Shown here one piece after another: positions 1 through 5,858 of a stretch of DNA of 5,858 nucleotides. Within the stretch, counting starts at the first letter, position 1, and each line of letters begins with the position of its first letter. The stretch is from assembly GCF_035294165.1 (NCBI RefSeq), contig NZ_DATGLN010000255.1, positions 1 through 5,858 on the forward strand, written 5' to 3'. The DNA is from Chthonomonas sp035294165. GTDB lineage: Bacteria > Armatimonadota > Chthonomonadetes > Chthonomonadales > Chthonomonadaceae. Position numbers and translations under genes: made by a program. The notes beneath the pieces were generated by a model. That model saw only the letters and a program-made list of their open reading frames with translations, searched no databases and was not told the origin of the DNA.

Positions 1-430
1 CTTCACGGGCTAAATCGTAGAGACGACGGCCTTGGTGGCGCTTGGCCGAAACCATGGGAGGAACCTGTTGAATGAGGCCACAAAAACGCTTTAGAATCGG
101 CTTCAGCGCCTCCGCCGTGAGATAACCGGCATCGCACTCACGTACCACCTTGCCGGTGATGTCAAGCGTATCCGTTTCGACGCCGAACACAATTTCGGTG
201 AGATAGGCCTTGCGAGAGGCGCTAAGATATTCCGCCAAGCGGGTAGCCTGCCCGACGCAAAGCACGAGAACGCCGGTTGCCAAGGGGTCTAACGTGCCTG
301 TGTGCCCCACACGGCGCACACCCAAACGCCTGCGCACCCACTGCACCACATCGTGTGAGGTTCTCTGTGCCGGCTTATCTATAACAAGCAGCCCGTTTAA
401 CGAGGATTTTATTCCATCACCCGTCTTCAC
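1..430 (-). CDS. truB: tRNA pseudouridine(55) synthase TruB, 3' end cut by window
   Basis: TruB isomerises uridine 55 in the T-loop of tRNAs to pseudouridine in the cytoplasm. About 143 N-terminal residues of a usual ~300 are visible; the rest lies beyond base 1. From a GTG start at 430, a LLVIDKP segment (14-20) is followed by the family signature GHTGTLDPLATGVL (42-55). Its Asp48 is the expected catalytic aspartate, and Tyr76 in RKAY matches the conserved active-site tyrosine; both fall at E. coli numbering. A GRRLYDLAR segment near the visible end fits the usual QGKxxYexAR element. I chose the GTG because its GTGA overlaps the TGA stop of the upstream aldolase gene by four bases. A weak GGAC at 438-441 lies 7 bases upstream. 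The frame stays open upstream, so a longer N-terminus is possible but less likely. Oddity: the loop after KP reads AQRTS, where a glycine is usual. Family call very secure. Confidence 0.95.
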   Translation of the reverse strand, partial: MKTGDGIKSSLNGLLVIDKPAQRTSHDVVQWVRRRLGVRRVGHTGTLDPLATGVLVLCVGQATRLAEYLSASRKAYLTEIVFGVETDTLDITGKVVRECDAGYLTAEALKPILKRFCGLIQQVPPMVSAKRHQGRRLYDLARE

Positions 431-1197
431 GCACTTTGTCCGAGCTGGCGCTGGCGATAATGTTCATCCGGCCGCGTATGGATACGGCGCACGGCCTCTT
501 CGGTAAGGAAGTTAGGCCCACCGGCCGCACAGGTGCCTAGCAGAATACGCGCTGCCTTCACCGCCATAAGGGTAATGTTTTCCACCTCGCGTGCCGAACG
601 GCCTAGCGCGATAAAACCGTGGTTCTGCATCCACACGGTCTTAGGCCATTCGCCCCACTGCTCGAAGAACTCTTCAACCCGTTGTTTTATGCGCTGAGCC
701 AGCGGAATGCCGGGGTCCACATACTCCACAAAACAGGGGGCTACGCCACAGACCACAATCTCATCGGGGAAGAGCCTTCCCGCCAACAGCTCGCGTGCCC
801 GGCGCGAACAGAGAATGGAGTTGATGGCCGTTGGATGGGTATGCCCTACAAACTGAACGCCGGGCAGAGTAAGAAAATAGGCATGAAAGAAGGTCTCTAC
901 GGAAGGGAGAACTTCCTGATCTTTCTCGGCCTTGCTGTCTAAGAGCACCTGCTTGAGCGCTGTATCCGACAGGGGTAGCCCCTCGAAGCAGGCGAGAATG
1001 GGGGCAAAACGCACCGCACAAAACCCCTCCGGTCCGATGGTGCCCAACTGCTGCCCGCTCGCCTTCACCAGAAACACCTCTTCGTTTACCTTCGCGGAGG
1101 TATTCCCCTCACCAAGAATGGCCAAATCGCGCTCCGGTGCCCCCAAAGCGCGAGAAAGTTGAACTAACTGTTCTAAAATCGGCAAGGATGGATTCAT
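427..1197 (-). CDS. Class II aldolase/adducin-family protein, substrate unknown
   Basis: Predicted cytoplasmic metal-dependent sugar-phosphate aldolase or epimerase of the FucA/RhaD/AraD superfamily, 256 residues from ATG 1197. Motifs in order are GEGNTS (29-34) and ASGQQL (46-51), which would bind the substrate phosphate, then SVET (99-102), HTHP (119-122) and QNHG (191-194). By comparison with FucA, Glu101 is the likely catalytic acid/base and His119, His121 and His193 the zinc ligands, so the active site appears intact. A GTG at 1206 is in frame, but it overlaps the Shine-Dalgarno AGGGAG (1206-1211), which sits 8 bases before ATG 1197; the ATG is therefore preferred. The gene lies 28 bases after the epimerase gene and its TGA overlaps the truB start, so it is probably co-transcribed with both. 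The pattern HTHPTAINSILCS and the FPDEIVVCG segment resemble rhamnulose-phosphate-aldolase-like members, but no rhamnose genes are visible, so the substrate is left open. Confidence 0.88.
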   Translation of the reverse strand: MNPSLPILEQLVQLSRALGAPERDLAILGEGNTSAKVNEEVFLVKASGQQLGTIGPEGFCAVRFAPILACFEGLPLSDTALKQVLLDSKAEKDQEVLPSVETFFHAYFLTLPGVQFVGHTHPTAINSILCSRRARELLAGRLFPDEIVVCGVAPCFVEYVDPGIPLAQRIKQRVEEFFEQWGEWPKTVWMQNHGFIALGRSAREVENITLMAVKAARILLGTCAAGGPNFLTEEAVRRIHTRPDEHYRQRQLGQSA

Positions 1198-1205
1198 GAG
1201 GTGCA

Positions 1206-1211
1206 CTCCCT
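1206..1211 (-). promoter_or_regulatory. Ribosome binding site of the class II aldolase gene
   Basis: AGGGAG on the minus strand lies 8 bases before ATG 1197. It decides the start: the alternative in-frame GTG at 1206 would fall inside this motif and so could not use it. Confidence 0.6.
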
Positions 1212-1225
1212 GAGCTTCGATGTTT

Positions 1226-2182
1226 TCACGCCTTTCGATAGGCCTCCACGGTAAGACGTAACCCTTCTTCTAAACTTGTGGCCGGACGATAGCCGATAAG
1301 GCGTTCGGCCCGCGAAATGTCGGCGCCTGAATGGCGAATATCGCCGGCGCGTGGGGCGGCATAGTTTGGAGTAAGCTGGGTGCCCATCACATTCTGCAGC
1401 ATCTGCAAAAGCGTGTTCAGCGTATACTGGCGCCCCCCGGCGATATTGAACACCTCCCCACATGCATTCTCCGGCGGCGCGGTAGCGGCCAGCAGATTCG
1501 CCCTCACCACATCGCCCACATAACAAAAATCGCGCGTCTGCTCGCCATCGCCAAAAATGGTGGGCGACTTCCCCTCCAAAAGAGCGGCGATAAATTTGGG
1601 AATAACGGCAGCATAAGGGCTATTCGGGTTCTGGTTCGGCCCGTAGACGTTAAAGTAGCGCAGCGCAACGGTCTGAAGACCGAAGATGTTCGTAAAGTTC
1701 TGCGCGTAGTGCTCCCCTGCCAATTTCTGAACCCCATAGGGGGAAAGCGGTCTGGGAAGAACCTCTTCATGGGTAGGAATGACGGCCGTATCGCCGTAAA
1801 CGGCCGCTGAAGAGGAGAACACAAAGCGCTGCACCCCCTGGTCGCGCGCGGCCAGGAGCATGTTAAGCGTTCCTCCGATATTCACGGCATCCGCCTGGAT
1901 GGGGTCTTGAATGGAGATGGGCACAGAGACCAGCGCAGCAAGATGGAACACAACCTGAACGCCTCGGCAAGCGTTGCGACAGGCCAGCGCATTGCGTATA
2001 TCCCCCTCCACCACCTCAATATGCTTCTCAAAGCCACGAAGATTTTCGGGCGTGCCGGCCGAGAAGTTATCTAGCACACGCACCTTCGCTCCCTGCAGAG
2101 CCAGCGTCTTGGCGAGATGTGCCCCAATAAACCCGGCCCCGCCGGTTACCAGAGCGCTTTCGATTTTGGCAATAGCCTCCAA
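1226..2182 (-). CDS. GalE-like NAD-dependent nucleotide-sugar epimerase/dehydratase (extended SDR)
   Basis: Predicted cytoplasmic NAD(P)-dependent enzyme acting on a nucleotide-linked sugar, most like UDP-glucose 4-epimerases. The 318 residues match the usual length of this family. The Rossmann NAD-binding motif GGAGFIG is at 14-20, Asp38 follows beta-strand 2 (suggesting NAD), Asp61 lies in EGDIR, and HLAA is at 80-83. SSSAAVYG (123-130) supplies the catalytic serine, and Tyr149/Lys153 form the YxxxK dyad. RYFNVYGP (175-182) and the GDGEQTRDF segment are typical of the substrate-binding half. The start is TTG 2182, supported by a strong AAGGAG six bases upstream; no better start precedes the glycine-rich loop. 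It is the first gene after a 167-base spacer and leads a likely unit with the aldolase and truB. Whether it is a true GalE, a WbpP-type epimerase or a related dehydratase cannot be decided from motifs, so no symbol is given. Confidence 0.9.
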   Translation of the reverse strand: MEAIAKIESALVTGGAGFIGAHLAKTLALQGAKVRVLDNFSAGTPENLRGFEKHIEVVEGDIRNALACRNACRGVQVVFHLAALVSVPISIQDPIQADAVNIGGTLNMLLAARDQGVQRFVFSSSAAVYGDTAVIPTHEEVLPRPLSPYGVQKLAGEHYAQNFTNIFGLQTVALRYFNVYGPNQNPNSPYAAVIPKFIAALLEGKSPTIFGDGEQTRDFCYVGDVVRANLLAATAPPENACGEVFNIAGGRQYTLNTLLQMLQNVMGTQLTPNYAAPRAGDIRHSGADISRAERLIGYRPATSLEEGLRLTVEAYRKA

Positions 2183-2188
2183 TGACTT

Positions 2189-2194
2189 CTCCTT
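2189..2194 (-). promoter_or_regulatory. Strong ribosome binding site for the epimerase TTG start
   Basis: AAGGAG, within a longer TTAAGGAG, lies six bases before TTG 2182 on the minus strand. This near-perfect anti-Shine-Dalgarno match at good spacing is the main reason to accept the non-ATG start. Confidence 0.7.
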
Positions 2195-2198
2195 AAGC

Positions 2199-2211
2199 GC
2201 CTTTCAAAGGC
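2199..2211. repeat. 13-base perfect palindrome upstream of the epimerase gene
   Basis: GCCTTTCAAAGGC has two 6-base arms around one central base. It sits five bases upstream of the epimerase Shine-Dalgarno. As RNA its loop would have to open to at least three bases, leaving a short hairpin; as DNA it could be an operator half-pair. No known operator is recognised, and chance is a real possibility. Confidence 0.35.
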
Positions 2212-2264
2212 CCCGATAAGCTGTATCTCTATGCTACCACACTTTGCCGACTGTTCGCCCAGCG

Positions 2265-2350
2265 ATACCCTCTCAAAACAGCCCCAAGAAGGCTAAGACC
2301 GCATAGCAAGAACTAAAATCGGGCTAGATAACAGAGAAGAAAGAGGGTAT
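2265..2350. repeat. 9-bp inverted repeat bracketing the argH-epimerase spacer
   Basis: ATACCCTCT at 2265-2273 and AGAGGGTAT at 2342-2350 are exact reverse complements separated by 68 bases. The second arm touches the last base of the argH stop codon. In an argH read-through transcript the arms could pair and enclose the terminator-like hairpin at 2280-2294. The match is seen directly; any function is inference. Confidence 0.4.
2275..2294 (-). terminator. Weak intrinsic-terminator-like hairpin after argH
   Basis: On the minus strand AGCCTTCTTGGGGCT (2280-2294) can fold into a stem of four Watson-Crick pairs plus two G-U pairs with a three-base loop. It is followed by GTTTT (2275-2279). It lies about 55 bases after the argH stop, a sensible place to end the arginine unit. 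The stem is short and the U-tract only four long, so termination may be leaky or absent. Confidence 0.3.
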
Positions 2351-3732
2351 TAGCGCGATTCTGCTAGCCTCTGTTGTGCATATGCAAGCTGCGCACGTAT
2401 GGCCTCAGGGGCCGTGCCGCCTTCGGAGGTGCGACTCGCCATGCTTGCGTAGGGGGTTAAAAGGGCTAGAACCTCGCTGTCGAACAAGGGGGAAAAGGTT
2501 TTTAAGGTGGCGATATCGAGGGCCTCAAGCCCGATCCCTTTCTCAAGACAGTGGCGTACGATGCGCCCAACTACCGCATGAGCCTCGCGGAAAGGCATCC
2601 CTCTACGGGCCAGGTAGTCTGCCAGATCGGTGGCCGTGGAAAAATCGCCCTCTAGAACGGCCTCCATACGCTCTGCCCGAAAGCGGGCGGTCTGCAGGGT
2701 GCGGCACAAGGCCGGTAAAACGAGCTGAAGCGTATCTATCGTGTCGAAGAGAGGCTCTTTATCCTCCTGTAAGTCTTTGTTGTAGGCCAGAGGCAGCCCC
2801 TTCAACACGGTGAGCAGGGCCATAAGGTTCCCATAGAGGCGCCCTGTTTTCCCTCGCACCAGTTCGGCAACATCCGGGTTCTTTTTCTGAGGCATAATGC
2901 TACTGCCGGTTGTAACGCTATCGTCAAGCTCCACAAACCCAAACTCCGGGCTGCTCCAAAGGATGATCTCCTCGGCCAAGCGCGATAGATGCATGCCGAG
3001 AATGGCGGCAGCTGCGAGAAACTCCACGGCGAAATCCCTATCGGAGACCGCATCGAGGCTATTGGGCAGCACCGAATCGAAACCCAATAACTCGGCAACC
3101 CTGCGGCGATCGATGGGAAAACTGGTGCCGGCCAAGGCACCGGCACCCAACGGAAGCCGATTGAGGCGTTGCCGACAATCGTGCAGGCGCTCTCGGTCTC
3201 TATCTAACATCCAGAAGTAGGCCAAGAGATGGTGCGCCAGCGAGATGGGCTGGGCATGTTGCAGATGCGTGAAGCCGGGGAGAACCGTCTGAATCTCGCG
3301 TTCTGCTAGGGCAACCAGTGTCTGTTGAAAACCCCTAATCTCTTCGGTCAGCGCATCACAAACGTCGCGCAGGTAGAGCCGGAGATCGGTTGCCACCTGG
3401 TCGTTTCGGCTCCGTGCAGTGTGCAGTTTACCCGCTACATCGCCTATCCGCTCATAGAGAAGGCTCTCGATAGCGGTATGCACATCCTCGGCATCCTCGG
3501 GAAGGACGACACGCCCCTCTGCAAGCTCCTGTTCAAGGGCCTTAAGCCCCTCCACAATCTTCAGAGCCTCCTCTTGGGTCAGAATGCCGGTAGCCCCAAG
3601 CATGGTGGCGTGAGCGATGCTTCCACGAATATCCTGTCGCCAAAGGCGACGATCAAAGGGAAGCGAGTTGTTTAGTCGCGCTATCAGCGCATCGGTCTCT
3701 CCCTCAAAACGCCCGCCCCACAGTTTCCGCAT
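2350..3732 (-). CDS. argH: Argininosuccinate lyase
   Basis: Cleaves argininosuccinate to arginine and fumarate, the last step of arginine biosynthesis, as a cytoplasmic homotetramer. The 460 residues match the normal family length. The N-terminal LWGGRF (4-9) is typical. Conserved region 1 is seen in HTARSRNDQ (104-112), preceded by EDVHTAIE (82-89). Region 2 is GFTHLQHAQP (153-162), with Thr155 and His156. Region 3, the fumarase/aspartase signature GSSIMPQKKNP (276-286), carries the catalytic Ser277 on the mobile loop. Start ATG 3732 has a moderate GGAAAG nine bases upstream (3742-3747). It lies 38 bases after argG in the same direction, consistent with one argF-argG-argH transcript. Nothing is missing; the gene looks fully functional. 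Confidence 0.97.
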   Translation of the reverse strand: MRKLWGGRFEGETDALIARLNNSLPFDRRLWRQDIRGSIAHATMLGATGILTQEEALKIVEGLKALEQELAEGRVVLPEDAEDVHTAIESLLYERIGDVAGKLHTARSRNDQVATDLRLYLRDVCDALTEEIRGFQQTLVALAEREIQTVLPGFTHLQHAQPISLAHHLLAYFWMLDRDRERLHDCRQRLNRLPLGAGALAGTSFPIDRRRVAELLGFDSVLPNSLDAVSDRDFAVEFLAAAAILGMHLSRLAEEIILWSSPEFGFVELDDSVTTGSSIMPQKKNPDVAELVRGKTGRLYGNLMALLTVLKGLPLAYNKDLQEDKEPLFDTIDTLQLVLPALCRTLQTARFRAERMEAVLEGDFSTATDLADYLARRGMPFREAHAVVGRIVRHCLEKGIGLEALDIATLKTFSPLFDSEVLALLTPYASMASRTSEGGTAPEAIRAQLAYAQQRLAESR

Positions 3733-3770
3733 GGTCTCTTACTTTCCGTTCCGTTGCAAAGTCGTCTTCT

Positions 3771-5066
3771 CTACGCTTGAGGCTCTTCAGTCGGCGGCTT
3801 CGACACGCTCGCCCCAAGAAGCGCCGGCGGAACCGGCTGGCCGGCAAGCTTGCCGCTTTGGCGCAGATGAAAGTACATGCGCGATTGCAGGCCGTGCGTC
3901 TTTACAACGCCCAACGACTCGGATTGATCGAAGGTCTTGCTATCGAAGGAGGCAAGGTCGGCACTATAGAGCGCGTTAGGGCTGTTGCGCCCGATTACCG
4001 TAGCCGATCCCTGGAAGAGGCGCATGTGCACGATGCCGTTGACCCGCTCCTGCACGCGCGCGATGAACGCCTCAAGGTCTTCCTTCAACGGGTCAAACCA
4101 AAGCCCTTTATAGGCTAACTCGCCCCATTCGCGGTCTACCATCGCCTTAAACTTCAACTCGCCTTGGGTACAGACCAGAGCTTCTAGTGCCTTGTGGGCG
4201 GTAAGCAGAGTCACCGCAGCCGGGCACTCGTAGTTTTCGCGCACCTTAAGCCCCAACATGCGGTCTTCCATAATATCAATGCGCCCCACACCATGCTGTC
4301 CCGCCACGCGATTAAGGGCAGTTACCAGGCTCACGGGGTCGAGCCGCTGCCCATCGAGGGCCACAGGCACACCCTGCTCGAACTCGATGGTAATGGTTTG
4401 CGGCGTTGGCAAACAACTGCCCGGCCCGCGCGTCCACTTAAAAATCTCTTCGGGCGGGGCGTAGTCCGGCTCTTCCAAACGCCCTCCCTCAATGCTGCGT
4501 CCCCACAGGTTCTCATCTACCGACCAAATGCGCTCTTTGGTCTGTGGAATATCCAGACCGTGGGCGTTGGCGTAGTCTATCTCTTCACTACGCGTCCAAG
4601 GCTCGCGGCGTCCGTCGGGCAAGCGACGCCCTTCGCGCATGGGCGCGATGATCTCGGCCTCCGGCATGAGCGTACGCAAAATGTACTCAATGCGGAACTG
4701 GTCGTTGCCCTTGCCGGTACATCCGTGTCCAAAGGCGGTCGCCCCCAACTCGCGAGCCTTCTCCACCGCCTTGAGGGCAATAAGAGGCCGCGCGATGCTT
4801 GTGGAGAGAGGATAGCCCTCATAGTCGCCATTGGCACGAACGGCAGGCCAACAAAAGTACTCCACGAAAAGCTGCTTGGCATCTATGGTATAGTGTTCGG
4901 CACCAAGACGCCGAGCGCGCTCCTCGGCCTGACGAATATCCTCCTCCGGCTGCCCCACATCCACCGTTACCGTGATAACGTGGTCAAAGCCGTACTCTTC
5001 ACGAACCAAAGGGATGCACACGGAGGTGTCTAGCCCTCCGGAGTAGACAAGAACGATCTTTTTCAT
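3771..5066 (-). CDS. argG: Argininosuccinate synthase
   Basis: Joins citrulline and aspartate, using ATP, to make argininosuccinate in the cytoplasm. From ATG 5066 it is 431 residues. The N-type ATP pyrophosphatase loop YSGGLDTS is at 8-15, YPLSTSIARPLI (85-96) helps form the citrulline site, and GHGCTGKGNDQ (113-123) is the conserved ATP/aspartate-binding segment, followed by FRIE. A TTG at 5075 is in frame and would overlap the argF stop as TTGA. However, the AGGA at 5078-5081 is only two bases from that TTG and eleven from the ATG, and MKKIVLVYSGG is the usual N-terminus, so ATG 5066 is preferred. It starts five bases after argF ends. The protein is some 25-30 residues longer than the common ~400-residue form, ending in a proline-rich, probably disordered tail (VSKPPTEEPQA). 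Function is not in doubt. Confidence 0.96.
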   Translation of the reverse strand: MKKIVLVYSGGLDTSVCIPLVREEYGFDHVITVTVDVGQPEEDIRQAEERARRLGAEHYTIDAKQLFVEYFCWPAVRANGDYEGYPLSTSIARPLIALKAVEKARELGATAFGHGCTGKGNDQFRIEYILRTLMPEAEIIAPMREGRRLPDGRREPWTRSEEIDYANAHGLDIPQTKERIWSVDENLWGRSIEGGRLEEPDYAPPEEIFKWTRGPGSCLPTPQTITIEFEQGVPVALDGQRLDPVSLVTALNRVAGQHGVGRIDIMEDRMLGLKVRENYECPAAVTLLTAHKALEALVCTQGELKFKAMVDREWGELAYKGLWFDPLKEDLEAFIARVQERVNGIVHMRLFQGSATVIGRNSPNALYSADLASFDSKTFDQSESLGVVKTHGLQSRMYFHLRQSGKLAGQPVPPALLGASVSKPPTEEPQA

Positions 5067-5071
5067 GGTTT

Positions 5072-5858
5072 TCAAAGTCCTATAATCAGCAGCAAGAGCG
5101 CTTTTTGTGTGTGCAAGCGATTTTCGGCCTGCTCAAGAATGGAGGCTTTATGCCTCTCCATCACCTCATCGGTGATCTCCTCGCCTCGGTGCGCGGGCAG
5201 ACAGTGCATGGCGATGGCGTTCGGTTTGGCATGAGCGAGGAGGGTCGCATTGAGCTGGTAGGGTGCAAACAGTTTCGCACGTTGCTCGCGTTCTGCCTCC
5301 TGCCCCATACTCGCCCACACATCGGTGTAGACGGCATCGGCATCGCGCACGACCTCTTCCGGCTGCGAGAGTATCTCAATCCGGGCGCCGCTAACGGCAG
5401 CCAGTCGGCGCGCCTCCTGAATATAGGCCTCATCGGGAAAGTAGCCGTTGGGGCAGGCCGCGGATAAGTTTACCCCCATTTTGGCACAGGCAAGCAGCAG
5501 CGCATGCAGCACATTGTTGCCATCGCCTACATAAGCAAGCTTAAGGCCGTTGCCCAAGGGGCCGCAGAACTCCTGGAGGGTCAAGAGGTCGGCAAAGGCT
5601 TGAATAGGGTGTTCACGATCGCTGAGCGCATTGATTACCGGAATGGTTGCATGCTCGGCAAGCTGCTCTACGGTGGAGTGCCGATAAACCCGGGCGGAGA
5701 TAATGTCTACCCAGCGTGAGAGCGAGGCGGCCACATCGGGCACGGCCTCGCGCGTCCCAAGCCCCACATCGTTCGGGCCGAGATAGATGGCATGGCCGCG
5801 CAGGTGCGCCATCGAAACCTCGAAGCTCACGCGCGTGCGCAACGAGGGCTTCTCAAAA
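5072..5858 (-). CDS. argF: Ornithine carbamoyltransferase, 5' end cut by window
   Basis: Transfers the carbamoyl group from carbamoyl phosphate to ornithine, giving citrulline and phosphate. The visible 261 residues lack roughly the first 45-50 of the family's ~305-310. The frame is open to the window edge, so the in-frame TTG at 5842 is an internal leucine codon, not the start. The visible part begins with FEKPSLRTRVSFE, where SLRTR is the carbamoyl-phosphate loop (STRTR in E. coli; leucine here is a common variant). HPIQ (visible 83-86) and NALSD (76-80) complete that site. DVWASMGQE is the ornithine-side loop, and HCLPAHRG (218-225) carries the conserved cysteine. These ornithine-side motifs favour ornithine over aspartate carbamoyltransferase. 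It is the first visible gene of the argF-argG-argH series; the operon promoter must lie outside the window. Confidence 0.96.
   Translation of the reverse strand, partial: FEKPSLRTRVSFEVSMAHLRGHAIYLGPNDVGLGTREAVPDVAASLSRWVDIISARVYRHSTVEQLAEHATIPVINALSDREHPIQAFADLLTLQEFCGPLGNGLKLAYVGDGNNVLHALLLACAKMGVNLSAACPNGYFPDEAYIQEARRLAAVSGARIEILSQPEEVVRDADAVYTDVWASMGQEAEREQRAKLFAPYQLNATLLAHAKPNAIAMHCLPAHRGEEITDEVMERHKASILEQAENRLHTQKALLLLIIGL

Noticed and set aside
210..506. Plus-strand open frame of 98 codons over the truB/aldolase junction.
   Set aside because: It is the antisense shadow of two well-supported minus-strand genes and has no recognisable motif.
2231..2260. A sigma-70-type promoter for the epimerase unit.
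   Set aside because: TAGCAT could be a -10 element, but no TTGACA-like hexamer lies 16-18 bases upstream, so I did not annotate a promoter.
3124..3147. An 8-bp inverted repeat with an 8-base loop (GGTGCCGG/CCGGCACC) inside argH.
   Set aside because: It encodes the Gly-Ala-rich stretch GAGALAGT of argH, a conserved part of the protein, so codon use explains the symmetry.
4194..5033. An 840-base open frame on the plus strand opposite argG.
   Set aside because: It lies entirely antisense to a certain argG gene, its product resembles no family I know, and long antisense frames are common in GC-leaning coding DNA.
5840..5842. TTG at 5842 as the start of argF.
   Set aside because: The frame continues upstream with FEKPS, which belongs to the conserved carbamoyl-phosphate motif, so the TTG is an internal codon and the gene is truncated by the window.
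5843..5857. Leucine in SLRTR of ArgF as a damaged active site.
   Set aside because: SLRTR is a frequent natural variant of STRTR among bacterial ornithine carbamoyltransferases; all other key residues are kept.

Overview
The window is ordinary bacterial chromosome of moderate to slightly high GC. It is densely packed with six genes, all on the minus strand, so transcription runs from high to low coordinates. No mobile element, CRISPR array, RNA gene or phage gene could be supported. The organism cannot be fixed from the sequence. Non-ATG starts (TTG, GTG), Shine-Dalgarno-like leaders and the core-metabolism content point to a free-living bacterium. An Armatimonadota/Chthonomonas-like source is only a weak impression and should not be relied on.

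Upstream half (5858 down to 2350): an arginine biosynthesis cluster in pathway order. argF (ornithine carbamoyltransferase, 5' end cut by the window edge) is followed almost without gap by argG (argininosuccinate synthase), then after about 38 bases by argH (argininosuccinate lyase). Together they convert ornithine plus carbamoyl phosphate to citrulline, then argininosuccinate, then arginine and fumarate. All the key motifs are visible and none looks broken.

A spacer of about 167 bases (2183-2349) separates argH from the next group. It is the only real intergenic region here. It holds a weak terminator-like hairpin, a 9-bp inverted repeat that brackets it, and a 13-base palindrome just upstream of the next gene's ribosome binding site.

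Downstream half (2182 down to 1): a second tightly packed group. It contains a GalE-like extended SDR nucleotide-sugar epimerase with a TTG start and strong Shine-Dalgarno, a class II (zinc) aldolase-family protein, and truB (tRNA pseudouridine-55 synthase). The truB GTG start overlaps the aldolase stop codon by four bases, and the gene runs off the left edge. The epimerase and aldolase look like sugar-metabolism enzymes with undetermined substrates. Their tight linkage to a tRNA-modification gene is the least expected arrangement in the window.

I do not see a clearly new biological system. The items worth checking are the epimerase/aldolase/truB arrangement, the structured argH-epimerase spacer, and small sequence deviations in TruB and ArgG.
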